Source: Artocarpus heterophyllus (taxonomy: Eukaryota; Streptophyta; Magnoliopsida; Rosales; Moraceae). Taken from it: 64,000 nt of DNA. The translations under genes and the position numbers were made by a program. The stretch covers positions 20,731,460-20,795,459 of the forward strand of contig CM046341.1 in the NCBI GenBank assembly GCA_025403435.1. The letters run 5' to 3'. A model generated the notes under the pieces. That model did not search any database. It was given only the letters and a program-made list of their open reading frames with translations, and was not told the DNA's origin. Of the stretch, positions 9,180-21,229 are shown piece by piece. Numbering within the stretch: position 1 is the first letter of the stretch; each line of letters opens with the position of its first letter.

Positions 9180-12100
9180 TGTAGCCGGCCTGTGACAAAG
9201 CTATCATTTTGTTCTTCCTATCCCGAAAGATCTGGATACCAAGAACAAAATTAGCCTCACCTAAGTCCTTCATATCAAACTGCTTGGTCAACCATAATTT
9301 GACCGATGACAATGCGCCAACGTCATTGCCAATTAGCAGAATGTCATCTACATAGAGTAGTAGAAAAACCACCTTCCCATTCTTAATGTGTTTGTAAACA
9401 CATGGTTCATCCACATTTTGTGAGAACCCATAAGTCTTGATCACTTGATCAAATCTTATGTTCCAAGAACGAGAAGCCTGCTTAAGTCCATAAATTGACT
9501 TTAGCAGCTTACAAGCCTTACCCTCTTGACCCGCGACCTTGAACCCGTTTGGTTGTTCCATATAAATGGACTCATCAAGATAGCCATTCAGAAAAGCCGT
9601 CTTGACATCCATCTGTCAAATCTCGTAGTCGAGAGCGGCAGCTATGGACAAGAGAATCCGGATGGACTTAAGCATGGCTACAGGCGAAAAGGTTTCCTCA
9701 TAATCGATTCCTTCCTTTTGCGTATAACCCTTAGCTACCAGTCTAGCCTTAAAGGTTTCGACCTTTCCATCCACTCCTCTTTTCCTCTTGTAGATCCACT
9801 TACATCCTATGGGTTTTACCCCTTCGGGAAGATCCATAAGCTCCCAGACCCGATTAGTCTCCGTAGACTTCATCTCTATGTTCATTGCCTCTGTCCAGAG
9901 TCTTGAATCAACATCCTCCATGGCTTCTGCGTAAGTATAAGGATCTTTGTCATGTTCATCCGGTTCAGCCAAAAAGACTTCCCCATTGAACATATACCTT
10001 TCAGGTTGACGCCCGATCCTCCCACTACGCCGAAGCCCCTGAGGTTGTTGTTCAAGTTTGTTTGGTTTTTCTACACTGATCGGAATGGTTTCATTCGGAA
10101 CCTCCGGAGTAAACGGATCACCCCTCAACTCCTCAAGCACCACTTTGCTTCGAGGTTTAAAGTCGTTCATGTAACTCTCCTCAAGGAAAGTTGCATTAGT
10201 TGAAACCACGACTTTATTTTCCTTTGGGTTATAAAAATGACCCCCTTTAGTCCCTTTTGGATATCCTACAAACACGCAAACTTCTGAACGTGCTTCCAAC
10301 TTATTCGGATCCTTAAACAGGACATGAGCTGGACATCCCCATATGCGAATATGGTTTAAGGATGTCCTCCGTCTTGTTCACAACTCATGAGGAGTTTTAG
10401 GGACCGATTTTGAAGGCACATTATTCAAAAGATAACATGCGGTTTGTAGTGCATATCCCCAAAAGGATAAAGGCAATGATGAATAACTCATCATGGACCG
10501 AATCATGTCCAACAAAGTCCTATTTCTTCTTTCTGCTACGCCATTCTGCTGCGGAGTGCCTGGCGCAGTCAAATGGGATAAAATCCCATTCTCTAACAAG
10601 TGTCCTAAGAACTCTTCAGAAAGGTATTCCCCACCTCGATCAGATCGAAGTGCCTTTATGGGTTTACCCAATTGCTTTTCCACTTCGGCCCGAAACTCCT
10701 TGAACTTATCATAAGTTTCGCTTTTGTGGTGCATCAGGTATACATACCCATATCTTGAGTAATCGTCAATAAAAGTGACGAAGTACTCATGCCTTCCTCG
10801 TGCCCGGATGTTCATCGGTCCGCAAACATCACTATGCACAAGTTCTACAACCCTTTCGGCCCTATTGCCCTTAGACCCATATGGTCTTTTGGTCATTTTA
10901 CCCTCCAAACAAGACTCACATTGAGGTATAGATTCCACCTTTAAGTGACTTAAAGGTCCATCCCTTACCAACCTTTGAATCCTATTCAGGTTAATATGGC
11001 CAAGGCGCAAATGCCAAAGATAAGTCTTATTAGAGTGAGAAGTTTTAAGTCTTTTTGAGTCATTATCATTTATCTCAGCATTAAGCAATAGGTCCATCTT
11101 AGGTTTGATAAAATATAGATTATTTTGCATCCATCCAGAACAAATAAAAGATTTGTTTTTACGAATCACCACTTTTTTATTAAAAGATACCACATAGGAG
11201 TCTTTAAATAAAGAAGATACAGAAATTAAATTCCTTTTAAATTTAGGAACATAAAAACAGTCTCGCAAAATTAAACTCCTATAATTATCAAAATAAAGAT
11301 GGACATCTCCCACTGCTTCCGCTGAGACCAAGGATCCATCGCCCATCCGAAGCGTTAAGTCTTCACGAAGTAGACTTCTCGTTTCTTTGAATCCCTGCAG
11401 AGAAACACAAACATGATTAGTTGCATCGGAATCTATGACCCAGATGTCACTAGATTCCTCAACCAAACAAGTTTCTAAATATAGAAGATCACACCTGCCT
11501 CCCCTGGAAAGGAAGTCCTTGCAATGCTTCTTTATATGCCCGATCTTACCACAGAAGAAGCACTTAAGCTTCTTTGGGTTCTTCTTCTTCTTCTTCTTGC
11601 TCTTGGTAGCAACAGGAATATAAGACTTCCCACTTTTGGCCCGTTGCTTCTTTCCATTCCCAGAGTTAGAATTGGAACCAAAAGCAGCTACCATGTTGGC
11701 CTCTCCACCAGCAGGAGACTCCCTGATCAGCAGTTCAAACTCCTGTAACTGTTTCATTAGTTCTGTCAAGGTCATATCCCGTCTATTGCTCAGATTAAAA
11801 GTAGCTCTAAACGGAATAAATTCCTTAGACAGAGTCTCAAAGACCATAGTCATCTGAGTTTCAGCATCGATGTCGGCTCCATTGGTTTGAGCCTCAGCAA
11901 GGTAACTCATGACCAACATCATATGCTCCTTTACAGATGTCCCCGGTCTCTGTCTATAGTTTAAGAGTTTCCGAAGCGCCCCTTGCCGCTTTGTTATGGC
12001 TTGGCCTCCAAACATGTCCTTAAGATTATCCATGATCTGCTTCGTAGTCTCATAATCCTGATGTTGAGCCTGCAGTACATTGTTCATGCTAGCCATAACA

Positions 12101-12318
12101 TAGCAGCGGGCCTAATCATTAGCATCTTTCCAGCGGTCGTACGCTTGGAATTGCTCATTACTTGAGTCTCCCGTAGGCTCAGGAGGACAAGGAGTTGTCA
12201 GAACATATTTCAGTTTCTCAAAGGAAAGGACGATGTCTAGGTTCCGTTTCCAATCGTTATAGTTCTCACCAGTTAATTGGTTTTTGTCAAGTATCGATGA
12301 TAAAGCGTTTTTAGACAT
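9180..12318 (-). pseudogene. Copia A gag-pol (gag, protease, integrase, most of RT), broken
   Basis: Copia polyprotein from ATG 12318 (MSKNAL...) downward. Gag includes a CCHC zinc knuckle, [14 protein letters not shown], at 11521-11562. The protease motif at about 11415-11433 reads DSDATNH where DSGATNH is expected, so its active-site loop is altered. The integrase zinc-binding region and DD35E core follow at about 10450-11050. RT has the catalytic YVDD at 9343-9354. In-frame stops: TAG at 12109-12111 in gag, TGA at 10378-10380 and TGA at 9616-9618, the last two in place of Trp codons. No frameshift is apparent. It cannot make a full polyprotein. Confidence 0.92.
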
Positions 12319-12439
12319 TTTCAATCTTCAATAAAGAATCATATACCAAACATAAGCAAACATATATAATAATTTAGTAAGATAACACAATCATGTAAAA
12401 TCATACAAATGTGTTTATGTGTCAAAACCTTGAAAATAT

Positions 12440-12720
12440 CACAACCTTACAACGATAATTCCAACAAGCTCCTAGGGGAGTCATGCCAAATTCAATCAGG
12501 AACACGGATCCCCTCCTGATTAACATATGCCATCCAGGACCCGTATGATCCAGTATATACTAATAATCGTTTCTTTGGCCATTAATTTTATTAACAGAGC
12601 TCCTAGGGGAGGTTAATAATAAAATTAACGTGAGTGTATAACCACCGTTTCAATATTTTATCCACGATTTATAATCACCACCTAGGGGTGTGCAACCATA
12701 AATCATACTAAAATACCTTA
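12440..12720 (-). other. Copia A leader: three hairpins with CCCCTAGG cores
   Basis: Three inverted repeats follow each other in the untranslated leader. At 12581-12629 the arms TTAATTTTATTA and TAATAAAATTAA enclose GAGCTCCTAGGGGAGG. At 12666-12704 GATTTAT and ATAAATC enclose CACCTAGGGGTG-like sequence. At 12464-12490 a shorter one is centred on CTCCTAGGGGAG. A further stem, AATCAGGA/TCCTGATT, is at 12494-12521. The same set is present in elements C and D. It probably folds as structured RNA just upstream of gag. Confidence 0.65.
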
Positions 12721-13269
12721 TCCTTTCAGAGATCCAATCTGGTACATGATAGAAATCCCTTCCAAGGGGTCAGGATCACCATGTTCTTCCTATGGACCAA
12801 CGATGGAGGCCTTAGGTTCTCTCTTCGAAAACCTTCTCCCACTCAATCTTTTGAAGTCAAGGTTTTATTTTAAAATTATGCATGAACAATTTTAATATGA
12901 GCGGCACTCCCTATTCTATATGGCATGTTATCAATATACATGGTAAATCATATTATAATGCAGACAAGCAAGGCAATCAAGCAATGCTACAAGCATAATA
13001 ATAATGATAACCGTAATATTATGGTTCCACCCTAGAGAATAGAAAACTAAGATTACAAGAGAATAATCGAGACATTTATCGATTCTTCATCCTTGAATCC
13101 TCAAGCTGTATCCTTCTTCATGTAATATCCATCTTCAAGTCCTCAATCCCGTATGAATCGAACACTTCATATTTCCGGTCATATCCAAATTTAATGTTTC
13201 TCAGAATTGTCCCAAAAATAAAATTAAAACTGCAACGGAAAAAAAATTGCACCTTTTCTGGACATTTGG

Positions 13270-13425
13270 TAGCTCTCGGTCGGCAGGCCGATCTAGGTGA
13301 TCGGCCTACCGATCATGGAGGTTCGGCCTGCCGAACATGAAGGTTCGGCCTGCCGGCAGAGCACCAAAATTTCTGTCCCACTGTCGGCCTGCCGAACTGT
13401 GAGGTCCGGCATGCCGACCGAGCAG
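13270..13425 (-). repeat. Copia A leader: array of TCGGC-NN-GCCGA quasi-palindromes
   Basis: Six copies or near-copies of a 12-bp imperfect palindrome (TCGGCCTGCCGA or TCGGCAGGCCGA, with variants) lie within about 150 bp. They are GC-rich islands in an otherwise AT-rich leader. Three related copies are in the LTR (14447-14512), and similar arrays occur in the sister elements. Confidence 0.75.
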
Positions 13426-13919
13426 AAAACGCACATTCCAGAAAATACAATTTTAATGCAATTCATCAATTTTATTTTCAACAATTCAAAAACATAAAAT
13501 TAGAGACTCAGGAAATACTTGAAGGCGCCATCATCAATCTTTAAGATCCGACTTCTCGTTCCGTCTTCTCCAAATAATTATTTAATTACAAAATTCTTAC
13601 AAATTAAAAATTAAATAACATTTCCTAGACGGAGATGATAGTCCGCCATCTAATTACTTGAAAAACCTAGATACACATTCTAACCTCTAAGGAACCATAA
13701 CCGGTATTAATTAATTAATAAATAATTAAACAACAATTTAATCAACCATAATTAATTAATAAATATTCACCACATAATCTATGACAACATTTATATATTA
13801 TATAGAAACCTAGAGTGCCATCTCTCTATAAAATTCAATTCAAGCATAGGAGAGACTAAGATCACAAAATTTATGCATATAACATGATCACAAACTTGCA
13901 AATTTATGTAAAAACCTTG

Positions 13920-13931
13920 GCTCTGATACCA
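13920..13931 (-). other. Primer-binding site of Copia A
   Basis: gctctgatacca is the complement of TGGTATCAGAGC, matching the 3' end of initiator methionine tRNA. It lies two bases from the 5' LTR end at 13934. Confidence 0.9.
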
Positions 13932-13933
13932 AT

Positions 13934-15945
13934 TGTTGGAAACAAAGTGTGCAACGGAATTTTAAAAATTTTCGTCAGAGTATTTTCTAAAACACAAGTT
14001 TGACATGTTATATGTATAAATTAAACAGATCTTACTAACCTCAGTGTGCCGAAGAACCTCCGCGACCTGTGTAGAGAAGTAACGTTCCAGAAGAGCCTCA
14101 ACCAACTGGTCTTCTTTGCTATTCTCTATCCACAACCGGAGTGAGTGTGGGCTCACACGTACAGCTCTTCCACCGGTGACTCTCCTTCCAACCAACAGAG
14201 AGAACCCAAAGCTAGTGTTCGTGATTTGTGAACAAAAGCTCTCAAGGAGTTTTCAGATGCTTACTCGAAGAGTATCACTCTTAATATCTCAAATTGATCT
14301 GAGTAAATCATTAGACTCACTCCCTTTTTATACCTATTGGTCCTAGGGTCAGTCCATATCAGATTAGGTCTCAAAAAATCGAAACAAAATCAAGTTCGGA
14401 TCAATATCTGATAAGATCCGCATGAAAACGCGTAATCTTAACTATCATCGGTCGGCAAGCTGAACTTTCTGATAGGTAGGCCGAACACGCCATCCGGCAG
14501 GCCGAACTGCTGGGAAAAAATCTCCACGAATCTTTTATTTTCCACCCGAGATTCTAAAGGATAAAGTCTCAGTTTTGATTCAAATAGCCCAATAGAAAAG
14601 ATATCTGATCAAAACAAACTTTATCAAGATAATCTCTAAGAAAATAAATCAATTCACAATAATTCTACAACTTTATCTTGTTCTAATTGTCCAAAATTAA
14701 AACAACCGATAAACAGACAAGAATTACCCGAACGCAATAATTCAACAAGTTCATCTTGAACTAATTTTCTTACATAATTAATTCAACCGATAAGCAGACA
14801 TGAATTATTTGATTCTTATAAATTTTAAACCAATATGATAAATCCGACATAAGTCACCAATTATTGGAAAAGCACGCCGTGTCGTTACAGGATTTTGTGA
14901 GCTAGCAAAGGGGACCAAAATGGACCTATAAAGTTCAAGCTCATGATAATTATGAAACCCAATATCCTAGATATACATTTCACAATTATCAACTCCAACG
15001 CTACTCCACTAAAAGCTTGGAGCTGCACTCTCAAACTTTATAGAATTACGAAGCTCGTGTAGCTAAGTCTCCATGACGTATCATAGTGTATCGCATTCCC
15101 ATATGATCATCCATAATCGGCTTAAGGACAAATTCTGTCTTACCTTCTCGATTATTTTTATCTTACGTTCCATTGTCTCACCATTAGAAAACTTACCATC
15201 CAAAGATAGTATACCATTCGGTTACACCTATGTATCTAAATGGTTGAGCGCTCTAGTTTTCCAATTACAGGACAACGCATATAAGAGGATATCATTACTC
15301 CTAAAGAGGAGCTACGGATTCCATATCTATGAATAACAAGTCTACGCTATCAAGAGTCATGCCTCCAACGTACCGGCATGCATGCCACTATAGAAATGTG
15401 GGAGTCACCCATTGGTACATCAAAAGACACAAGTCGAGACAACGGGCCCATTATTCATCTCAGGATTAAGACACAAGTCGAGACAACGCATATAAGTGAA
15501 TCGATTTTCCAAGACAGAATTATTAATCCAAATCAATTCACTTTATGTCTCGATCCAACACATCGTCACCTTTGACAACGTGCAAATGTTTCTATTCATG
15601 GAGTCCAACTCCGATGGTCAAGACAAACCATCTCCCAAAAGGGATAAAGACAACATAACAATCTTTACATGAATAAAGCGCCCAACTTTATTCCCTCGAT
15701 TACGGATCATATGTTTTAGACCGTCACCCTAAGAATTGTGTCTTCCGCATAATCATCCCATCATATGCCCAATTCTTAAGGTTTAGATTGACAGTCTCAG
15801 ACTACTGTTTGCTTATCATACATTCAACAAATATGAACGTAAAGAGGACAATATTTGGTATATATAAATGAATAAATTCTTTATTGATAAAAATGTCTCC
15901 AAAAACGTATTACATTTTTACTCCTTAGAGCATACATGTCTAACA
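13934..15945 (-). repeat. 5' LTR of Copia A (2012 bp)
   Basis: On the minus strand it begins TGTTAGACATG (at 15945) and ends TCCAACA (at 13934), next to the primer-binding site. It matches the B 3' LTR (18263-20279) along its length in opposite orientation. Beyond 15945 the sequence switches at once to plus-strand Copia integrase coding, the insertion point in element B. Confidence 0.93.
14447..14512 (-). repeat. Palindrome array inside the Copia A LTR
   Basis: Three degenerate copies of the TCGGC-NN-GCCGA motif: ggtcggcaagctgaac, ataggtaggccgaac and ccggcaggccgaac. They are the LTR counterpart of the leader array at 13270-13425, and aligned copies occur in the B LTR at 19697-19762. Confidence 0.65.
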
Positions 15946-18248
15946 GGTAGACCCATAAAGGCACTTCGATCTAATCGAGGTGGGGAATACCTTTCTAATG
16001 AGTTCTTGGGACACTTGTTAGAGAATGGGATTTATCCCATTTGACTGCGCCGGGCACTCCGCAGCAGAATGGCAAAACGGAGAGAAGGAATAGGACTTTA
16101 TTGGACATGATTAGGTCCATGATGAGTTATTCATCATTGCCTTTATCCTTTTGGGGATATACACTACAAACCACATGTTATCTTTTGAACAATGTGCCTT
16201 CAAAATCGGTCCCTAAAACACCTCACGAATTGTGGACAAGACGGAAGACGTCCTTAAACCATATTCGCATATGGGGATGTCCAGCTCATGTCCTGTTTAA
16301 GGATCCGAATAAGTTGGAAGCACGTTCAGAAGTTTTCGTGTTTGTAGGATATCCAAAAGGGACTAAAGGGGGTTATTTTTATAACCCAAAGGAAAATAAA
16401 GTCGTGGTTTCAACTAATGCAACTTTCCTTGAGGAGAGTTACATGGATGACTTTAAACCTCGAAGCAAAGTGGTGCTTGAGGAGTTAAGGGGTGATCCGT
16501 TCACTCTGGAGGTTCCGAACGAAACCATTCTGATCGGTGTAGAAAAACCAAACAAACCTGAACAACAATCTCAGGAGCTTCGGCGTAGTGGGAGGATCAG
16601 GCGTCAACCTAAGAGGTATATGTTCAATGGGGAGGTCTTCTTGGCTGAACCAGATGAACATGACAGGGATCCTTATACTTACGCAGAAGCTATAGAGGAT
16701 GTTGATTCAAAACTCTGGACAGAGGCCGTGAACATAGAGATGAAGTCTATGGAGACTAATCGGGTCTGGGAGCTTGTGGATCTTCCCGAAGGGGTAAAAC
16801 TCATAGGGTGTAAGTGGATCTACAAGAGGAAAAGAGGAGTGGATGGAAAGGTCTAAACCTTTAAGGCTAGACTGATAGCTAAGGGTTATACACAAAAGGA
16901 AGGAATCGATTATGAGAAAACCTTTTCGCCTGTAGCCATGCTTAAGTCCATCCGGATTCTCTTGTCCATAGCTGCCGCTCTCGACTATGAGATTTGGCAG
17001 ATGGATGTTAAGACGGCTTTTCTAAATGGCTATCTTGATGAGTCCATTTATATAGAACAACCAAACAGGTTCAAGGTCGCGGGTCAAGAGGGTAAGGTTT
17101 GTAAGCTGCTAAAGTCTATTTATGGACTTAAGCAGGCTTCTCGTTCTTGGAACATAAGATTTGATCAAGTGATCAAGACTTATGGGTTCTCACAAAACAT
17201 GGATGAACCATGTGTTTACAAACACATTAAGGATGGGAAGGTGGTTTTTCTACTAGTCTATGTAGTTGACATTCTGCTAATTGTTAATGACGTTGAGGCG
17301 TTGTCATCGGTCAAATTATGGTTGACCAAGCAGTTTGACATGAAGGACTTAGGTGAGGCTAATTTTGTTCTCGATATCTAGATCTTTCGGGATAGGAAGA
17401 ACAAAATGATAGCTTTGTCGCAGGCCGGCTACATAGATAATATTCTCAGGAGGTTTGCAATGCAAGATTCCAAGAAAGGTGGGCAACCATTTAGGTCTGG
17501 AATTACTCTTTTTAAGAAATACTCTTCAAAGTCTTATGAAGAAAGAGAATACATGAAAAAGGCGCCTTATGCTTCGGCAGTGGGTAGTCTCATGTATGCC
17601 ATGCTTTGCACACGACTGGATATTAGCTATGCGGTCGGGATTGTAAGTCAATTTCAGGCAGATCCAGGACCGAACCATTGGGTTGCGGTAAAGCATATTT
17701 TCAAGTACCTGAGAAGGACTCGAGGGTATATGCTTGTGTATTCGGGTGATGATTTAACTCCTCTAGGATACACTAATTCAGATTTTCAATCCTGTCTGGA
17801 TTCTAGGAAATCGACTTCGGGGTTTGTGTTTACTCTGGGTGGCGGTGCCATCAGTTGGAGAAGTGCGAAGCAAGATTGCACTTCGGATTCAACGATGGAG
17901 GCCGAGTATGTGGCGGCTAGTGATGCTTCGAAAGAAGTAGTGTGGCTCCGCAAGTTCCTTGCGGATCTTGAGGTAGTTCCTGGTATTGATAAAGCGGTAT
18001 CACTGTACTGTGATAACAGTGCGGCGGTAGCTAATGCTAAGGAACCAAGATTTCACAAGAAGAGTAAGCATATTGATCAAAAGTATTATGTGATAAAGGA
18101 CTTAGTTGAGGGCGGGCATGTCATGGTGTGCAAAATCGCGTCAGAGGACAATTTAGCTGATCCATTTACGAAGACACTTACTAGGAGAATCTTCGAGAGG
18201 CAAGTGGAAGCTATGGGGATGCGAAATTTGCTGTATTTACTCACTTAG
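15946..18248 (+). pseudogene. Copia B pol: integrase C-half, RT, RNase H, broken
   Basis: Begins inside the integrase core (RPIKALRS-RGGEY) and continues through RT and RNase H to a stop at 18246-18248. Defects: one base is missing in the run at about 16028-16034, shifting the frame ahead of the PGTPQQNG motif; TAA at 16854-16856 where the family has Glu; TAG at 17379-17381 where it has Gln. The RT active site reads YVVD instead of YVDD at 17259-17270, so the catalytic Asp pair is broken. The RNase H section from about 17406 is open. A polypurine tract, caagtgggag, precedes the LTR. Confidence 0.92.
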
Positions 18249-18262
18249 TGCAAGTGGGAGAT

Positions 18263-20279
18263 TGTTAGACATGTATGCCCTAAGAAGTAAAAATGTAATA
18301 CATTTTTAGAGACATTTTTATCAATAAAGAATTTATTCATTTATATATACCAAATATTGTCCTCTTTACGTTCATATTTGTTGAATGTATGATAAGCAAA
18401 CAGTAGTCTGAGACTGTCAATCTAAACCTTAAGAATTGGGCATATGATGGGATGATTATGCGGAAGACACAATTCTTAGGGTGACGGTCTAAAACATATG
18501 ATCCGTAATCGAGGGAATAAAGTTGGGCGTTTTATTCATGTAAAGATTGTTATGTTGTCTATATCCCTTTTGGGAGATGGTTTGTCTTGACCATCGGAGT
18601 TGGACTCCGTGAATAGAAACATTGGCACGTTGTCATAGGTGACGATGTGTTGGATCGGGACATGAAGTGAATTGATTTGGATTAATAATTCTGTCTCGGC
18701 AAATCGATTCACTTTAGACATCATTTGTATTGTATCTTAATCTTAAGATGAATAGTGGGCCCGTTGTCTCGACTTGTGTCTTTTGATGTGCCAAAGGGTG
18801 ACACCCACATCTCAATAGTGGTATGCATGCCGGTACATTGGAGGCATGACTCTTGATAGGGTAGACTTGTTATTCATAGATATGAAATCCATAGCTCCTC
18901 TTTAGGAGTAATGATATCCTCTTATATGCGTTGTCCTGTAATTGGAAAACTGGAGCGCTCAACAATTTGGATACATAGGTGTAACCGAATGATATACTAT
19001 CTTTGGATGGTAAGTTTTCTAATGGTGAGACAATGGAATGTAAGATAAAAGTAATCGGGAAGGTAAGATAGAACTTGTCCTTAAGCCGATTATGGATGAT
19101 CATATGGGGATACGGCACACTATGATATGTCATGGAGACTTAGCTACATGAGCTTCGTAATTCTATGAAGTTCGAGAGTGCAGCTCCAAGCTTTTAGTGG
19201 AGTAGCGTTGGAGTTGATAATTGTGAAATGTATATCTGGGATATTGGGTTTCATAATTATCATGAGCTTGAACTTTATAGGTCCATTTTAGTCCCCTTTG
19301 CTAGCTCACAAAGTCCTGTAACGACACGACTTGCTTTTCCAATAATTGGTGACTTATGTCGGATTTATCAGATTGGTTTAAAATTTGTAAGAATTAAATA
19401 ATTCATGTCTGTTTATCGGTTGAATTAATTTTGTAAGAAATTAGTTCAAGATAAACTTGTTGAATTATTGCGATCAGATAATTCTTGTCTGTTTATTGGT
19501 TGTTTTAATTTTGGACAAATTAGAACAAGATAAACTTGTAGAATTATTGTGAATTGATTTATTTTCTTAGAGATTATCTTGATAAAGTTTGTTTTGATCA
19601 GATAACTTTTTTATTGGGTTATTTGAATCAAAACTGAGACTTTATCCTTTAGAATCTCGGGTGGAAAATAAGAGATTCGTGGAGATTTTTTCTCGGGAGT
19701 TCGGCCTGCCGAATGACGTGTTCGGCCTGCCGATGGAGCCTGTTTGGCCTGCCGATCAGCGAGAGATAAGATTACGTGTTTTCACGCGGATCTTATCAGA
19801 TATTGATCCGAACTTGATTCTGCTTCGAGTTTTTGAGACCTAATCTGATAAGGACTGACCCCAGGACCAATAACTATAAAAAGGGAGTGAGTCTCATGAT
19901 TTACTCAGATCAATTTAAGAGATTAAGAGTGATACTCTTCTAGTGAGCATCTGAAAACTCCCTAAAAGCTTTTGTCCACAAATCACGAAACACTAGCTTT
20001 GGGTTCTCTCTATTGGTTGGAAGGAGAGTCACTGGTGGAAGAGATGTACGTGTGAGCCCACACTCACTCTGGTTGTGGATAGAGAATAGCAAAGAAGACC
20101 AGTTGGTTGAGGCTCTTCTGGAACGTTACTTCTCTACACAGGTTGCGGAGGTACTTCGACACACTAAGGTTAGTAAGATCTGTCTAATTTATACATATAA
20201 CATGTCAAACTTGTGTTTTGGAAATTACTCTGATGGAAATTTTTTTTTTAAAATTCCGCTGCGCACTTTGCTTCCAACA
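18263..20279 (+). repeat. 3' LTR of Copia B (2017 bp)
   Basis: Starts TGTTAGACATG directly after the polypurine tract and ends TTCCAACA. It has an AATAAA near 18323 and the palindrome array at 19697-19762. It is nearly the same length as the A LTR. Confidence 0.93.
19697..19762 (+). repeat. Palindrome array inside the Copia B LTR
   Basis: Three copies, TTCGGCCTGCCGAA, TTCGGCCTGCCGAT and TTTGGCCTGCCGAT, spaced about 20 bp apart. These are the cleanest LTR copies of the motif in the window. Confidence 0.75.
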
Positions 20280-21224
20280 CACTACTCCAGTAAAAGCTTG
20301 GAGCAGTACTCTCGAACTATATAGAATTACGAGGCCCGTATAGCTAAGTCTCTATGACATATCATAGTGTATCGTATTCCCATAGGATTATCCATAATCG
20401 TCTTAAGGACAAGTTCTGTCTTACCTTCCCGATTATTTTTCTCTTACATTTCATTATCTCACCATCAGAAAACTTACCATCCAAAGGCAGTATACCATTC
20501 GGTTACACCTATGTATCCAAATGGTTGAGTGATCCAGTTTTTCAATTACAGGATAACGCATATAAGAGGATATCACTACTCTTAAAGAGGAGCTATGGAT
20601 TTCATATCTATGAATAACAGGTCTACACTATCAAGAGTCATGCCTCCAACATACCGACATACATATCACTATTAAAATATGGGTGTCATATTTTGGAGCA
20701 TCAAAAGACACAAGTTAAGACAACGGCCTACTATTCATCTCAAGATTAAGATACAATACAAATGATTGTCTAAAGTGAATCAATTTACCGAGACAAAATT
20801 ATTAATCCAAGTCAATTCACTTTATGTCCTGATCCAACAAATCGTCACCTATGACAATGTGTCAACGTTTCTATTCACGGAGTCTACCTCCAATGGTCAA
20901 GACAAACCATCTCCCAATAGGGATATATACAACATAACAATCTTTACATGAATAAAGTGATCAACTTTATTCCCTCGATTGGGGATCTTGTAATTTAGAC
21001 CGTCACCTTAAGAGTTGTGTCTTCCGCATAATCTGTCCATCATATGCCCAATTCTTAATGGCTTAGACCGACAATCTCAGACTATAGTTTGCTTAACATA
21101 CATTCAAAAAATATGAATGTAAAAGGACAAGATTTGGTATATAAATAATGAATAAATTCTTTATTTATAAATTGTATCCAAAAACATATTACATTTTTAC
21201 ACCTTAGGGCATACACGTCTAAAA
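20280..21224 (-). repeat. 3' LTR of Copia C, inner piece
   Basis: Corresponds to the half of the family LTR from about 15000 to 15945 of element A, in the same orientation. It begins abruptly at the end of element B, which interrupted it. The polypurine complement follows at 21225. Confidence 0.88.
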
Positions 21225-21229
21225 ATCTC

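Larger units (their letters stand above)
1..15945 (-). mobile_element. Copia element A (minus strand), split by the LOG-carrying element
   Basis: Ty1/copia LTR retrotransposon read on the minus strand. Its 5' LTR is 13934-15945, the leader 12319-13933, gag-pol runs from 12318 down to 151, and its 3' LTR runs off the left edge (1-136). The gag, protease, integrase, RT, RNase H order defines copia. The element is cut at 961-9179 by a chromovirus-like element; the Copia frame resumes on the other side. The visible 3' LTR piece differs from the 5' LTR at about 2 of 136 positions, so A is fairly young, although its ORF carries several nonsense changes. It lies inside the integrase region of Copia element B. 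Confidence 0.93.
15946..20279 (+). mobile_element. Copia element B, 3' part (plus strand)
   Basis: Same Copia family as A but opposite in orientation. Only the integrase core to 3' LTR is in the window; the 5' part should lie left of element A, beyond the window. Its 3' LTR abuts a piece of LTR of element C, so B was itself inserted into C's 3' LTR. Confidence 0.9.

Noticed and set aside
9526..11857. Several plus-strand open frames within Copia A
   Set aside because: They are complementary-strand shadows of the minus-strand gag-pol, with no protein motifs of their own.
13270..13425. Regularly spaced palindromes as a CRISPR-like array
   Set aside because: Irregular spacing, variable repeats, plant context and a clear place in a retrotransposon leader. 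Not CRISPR.
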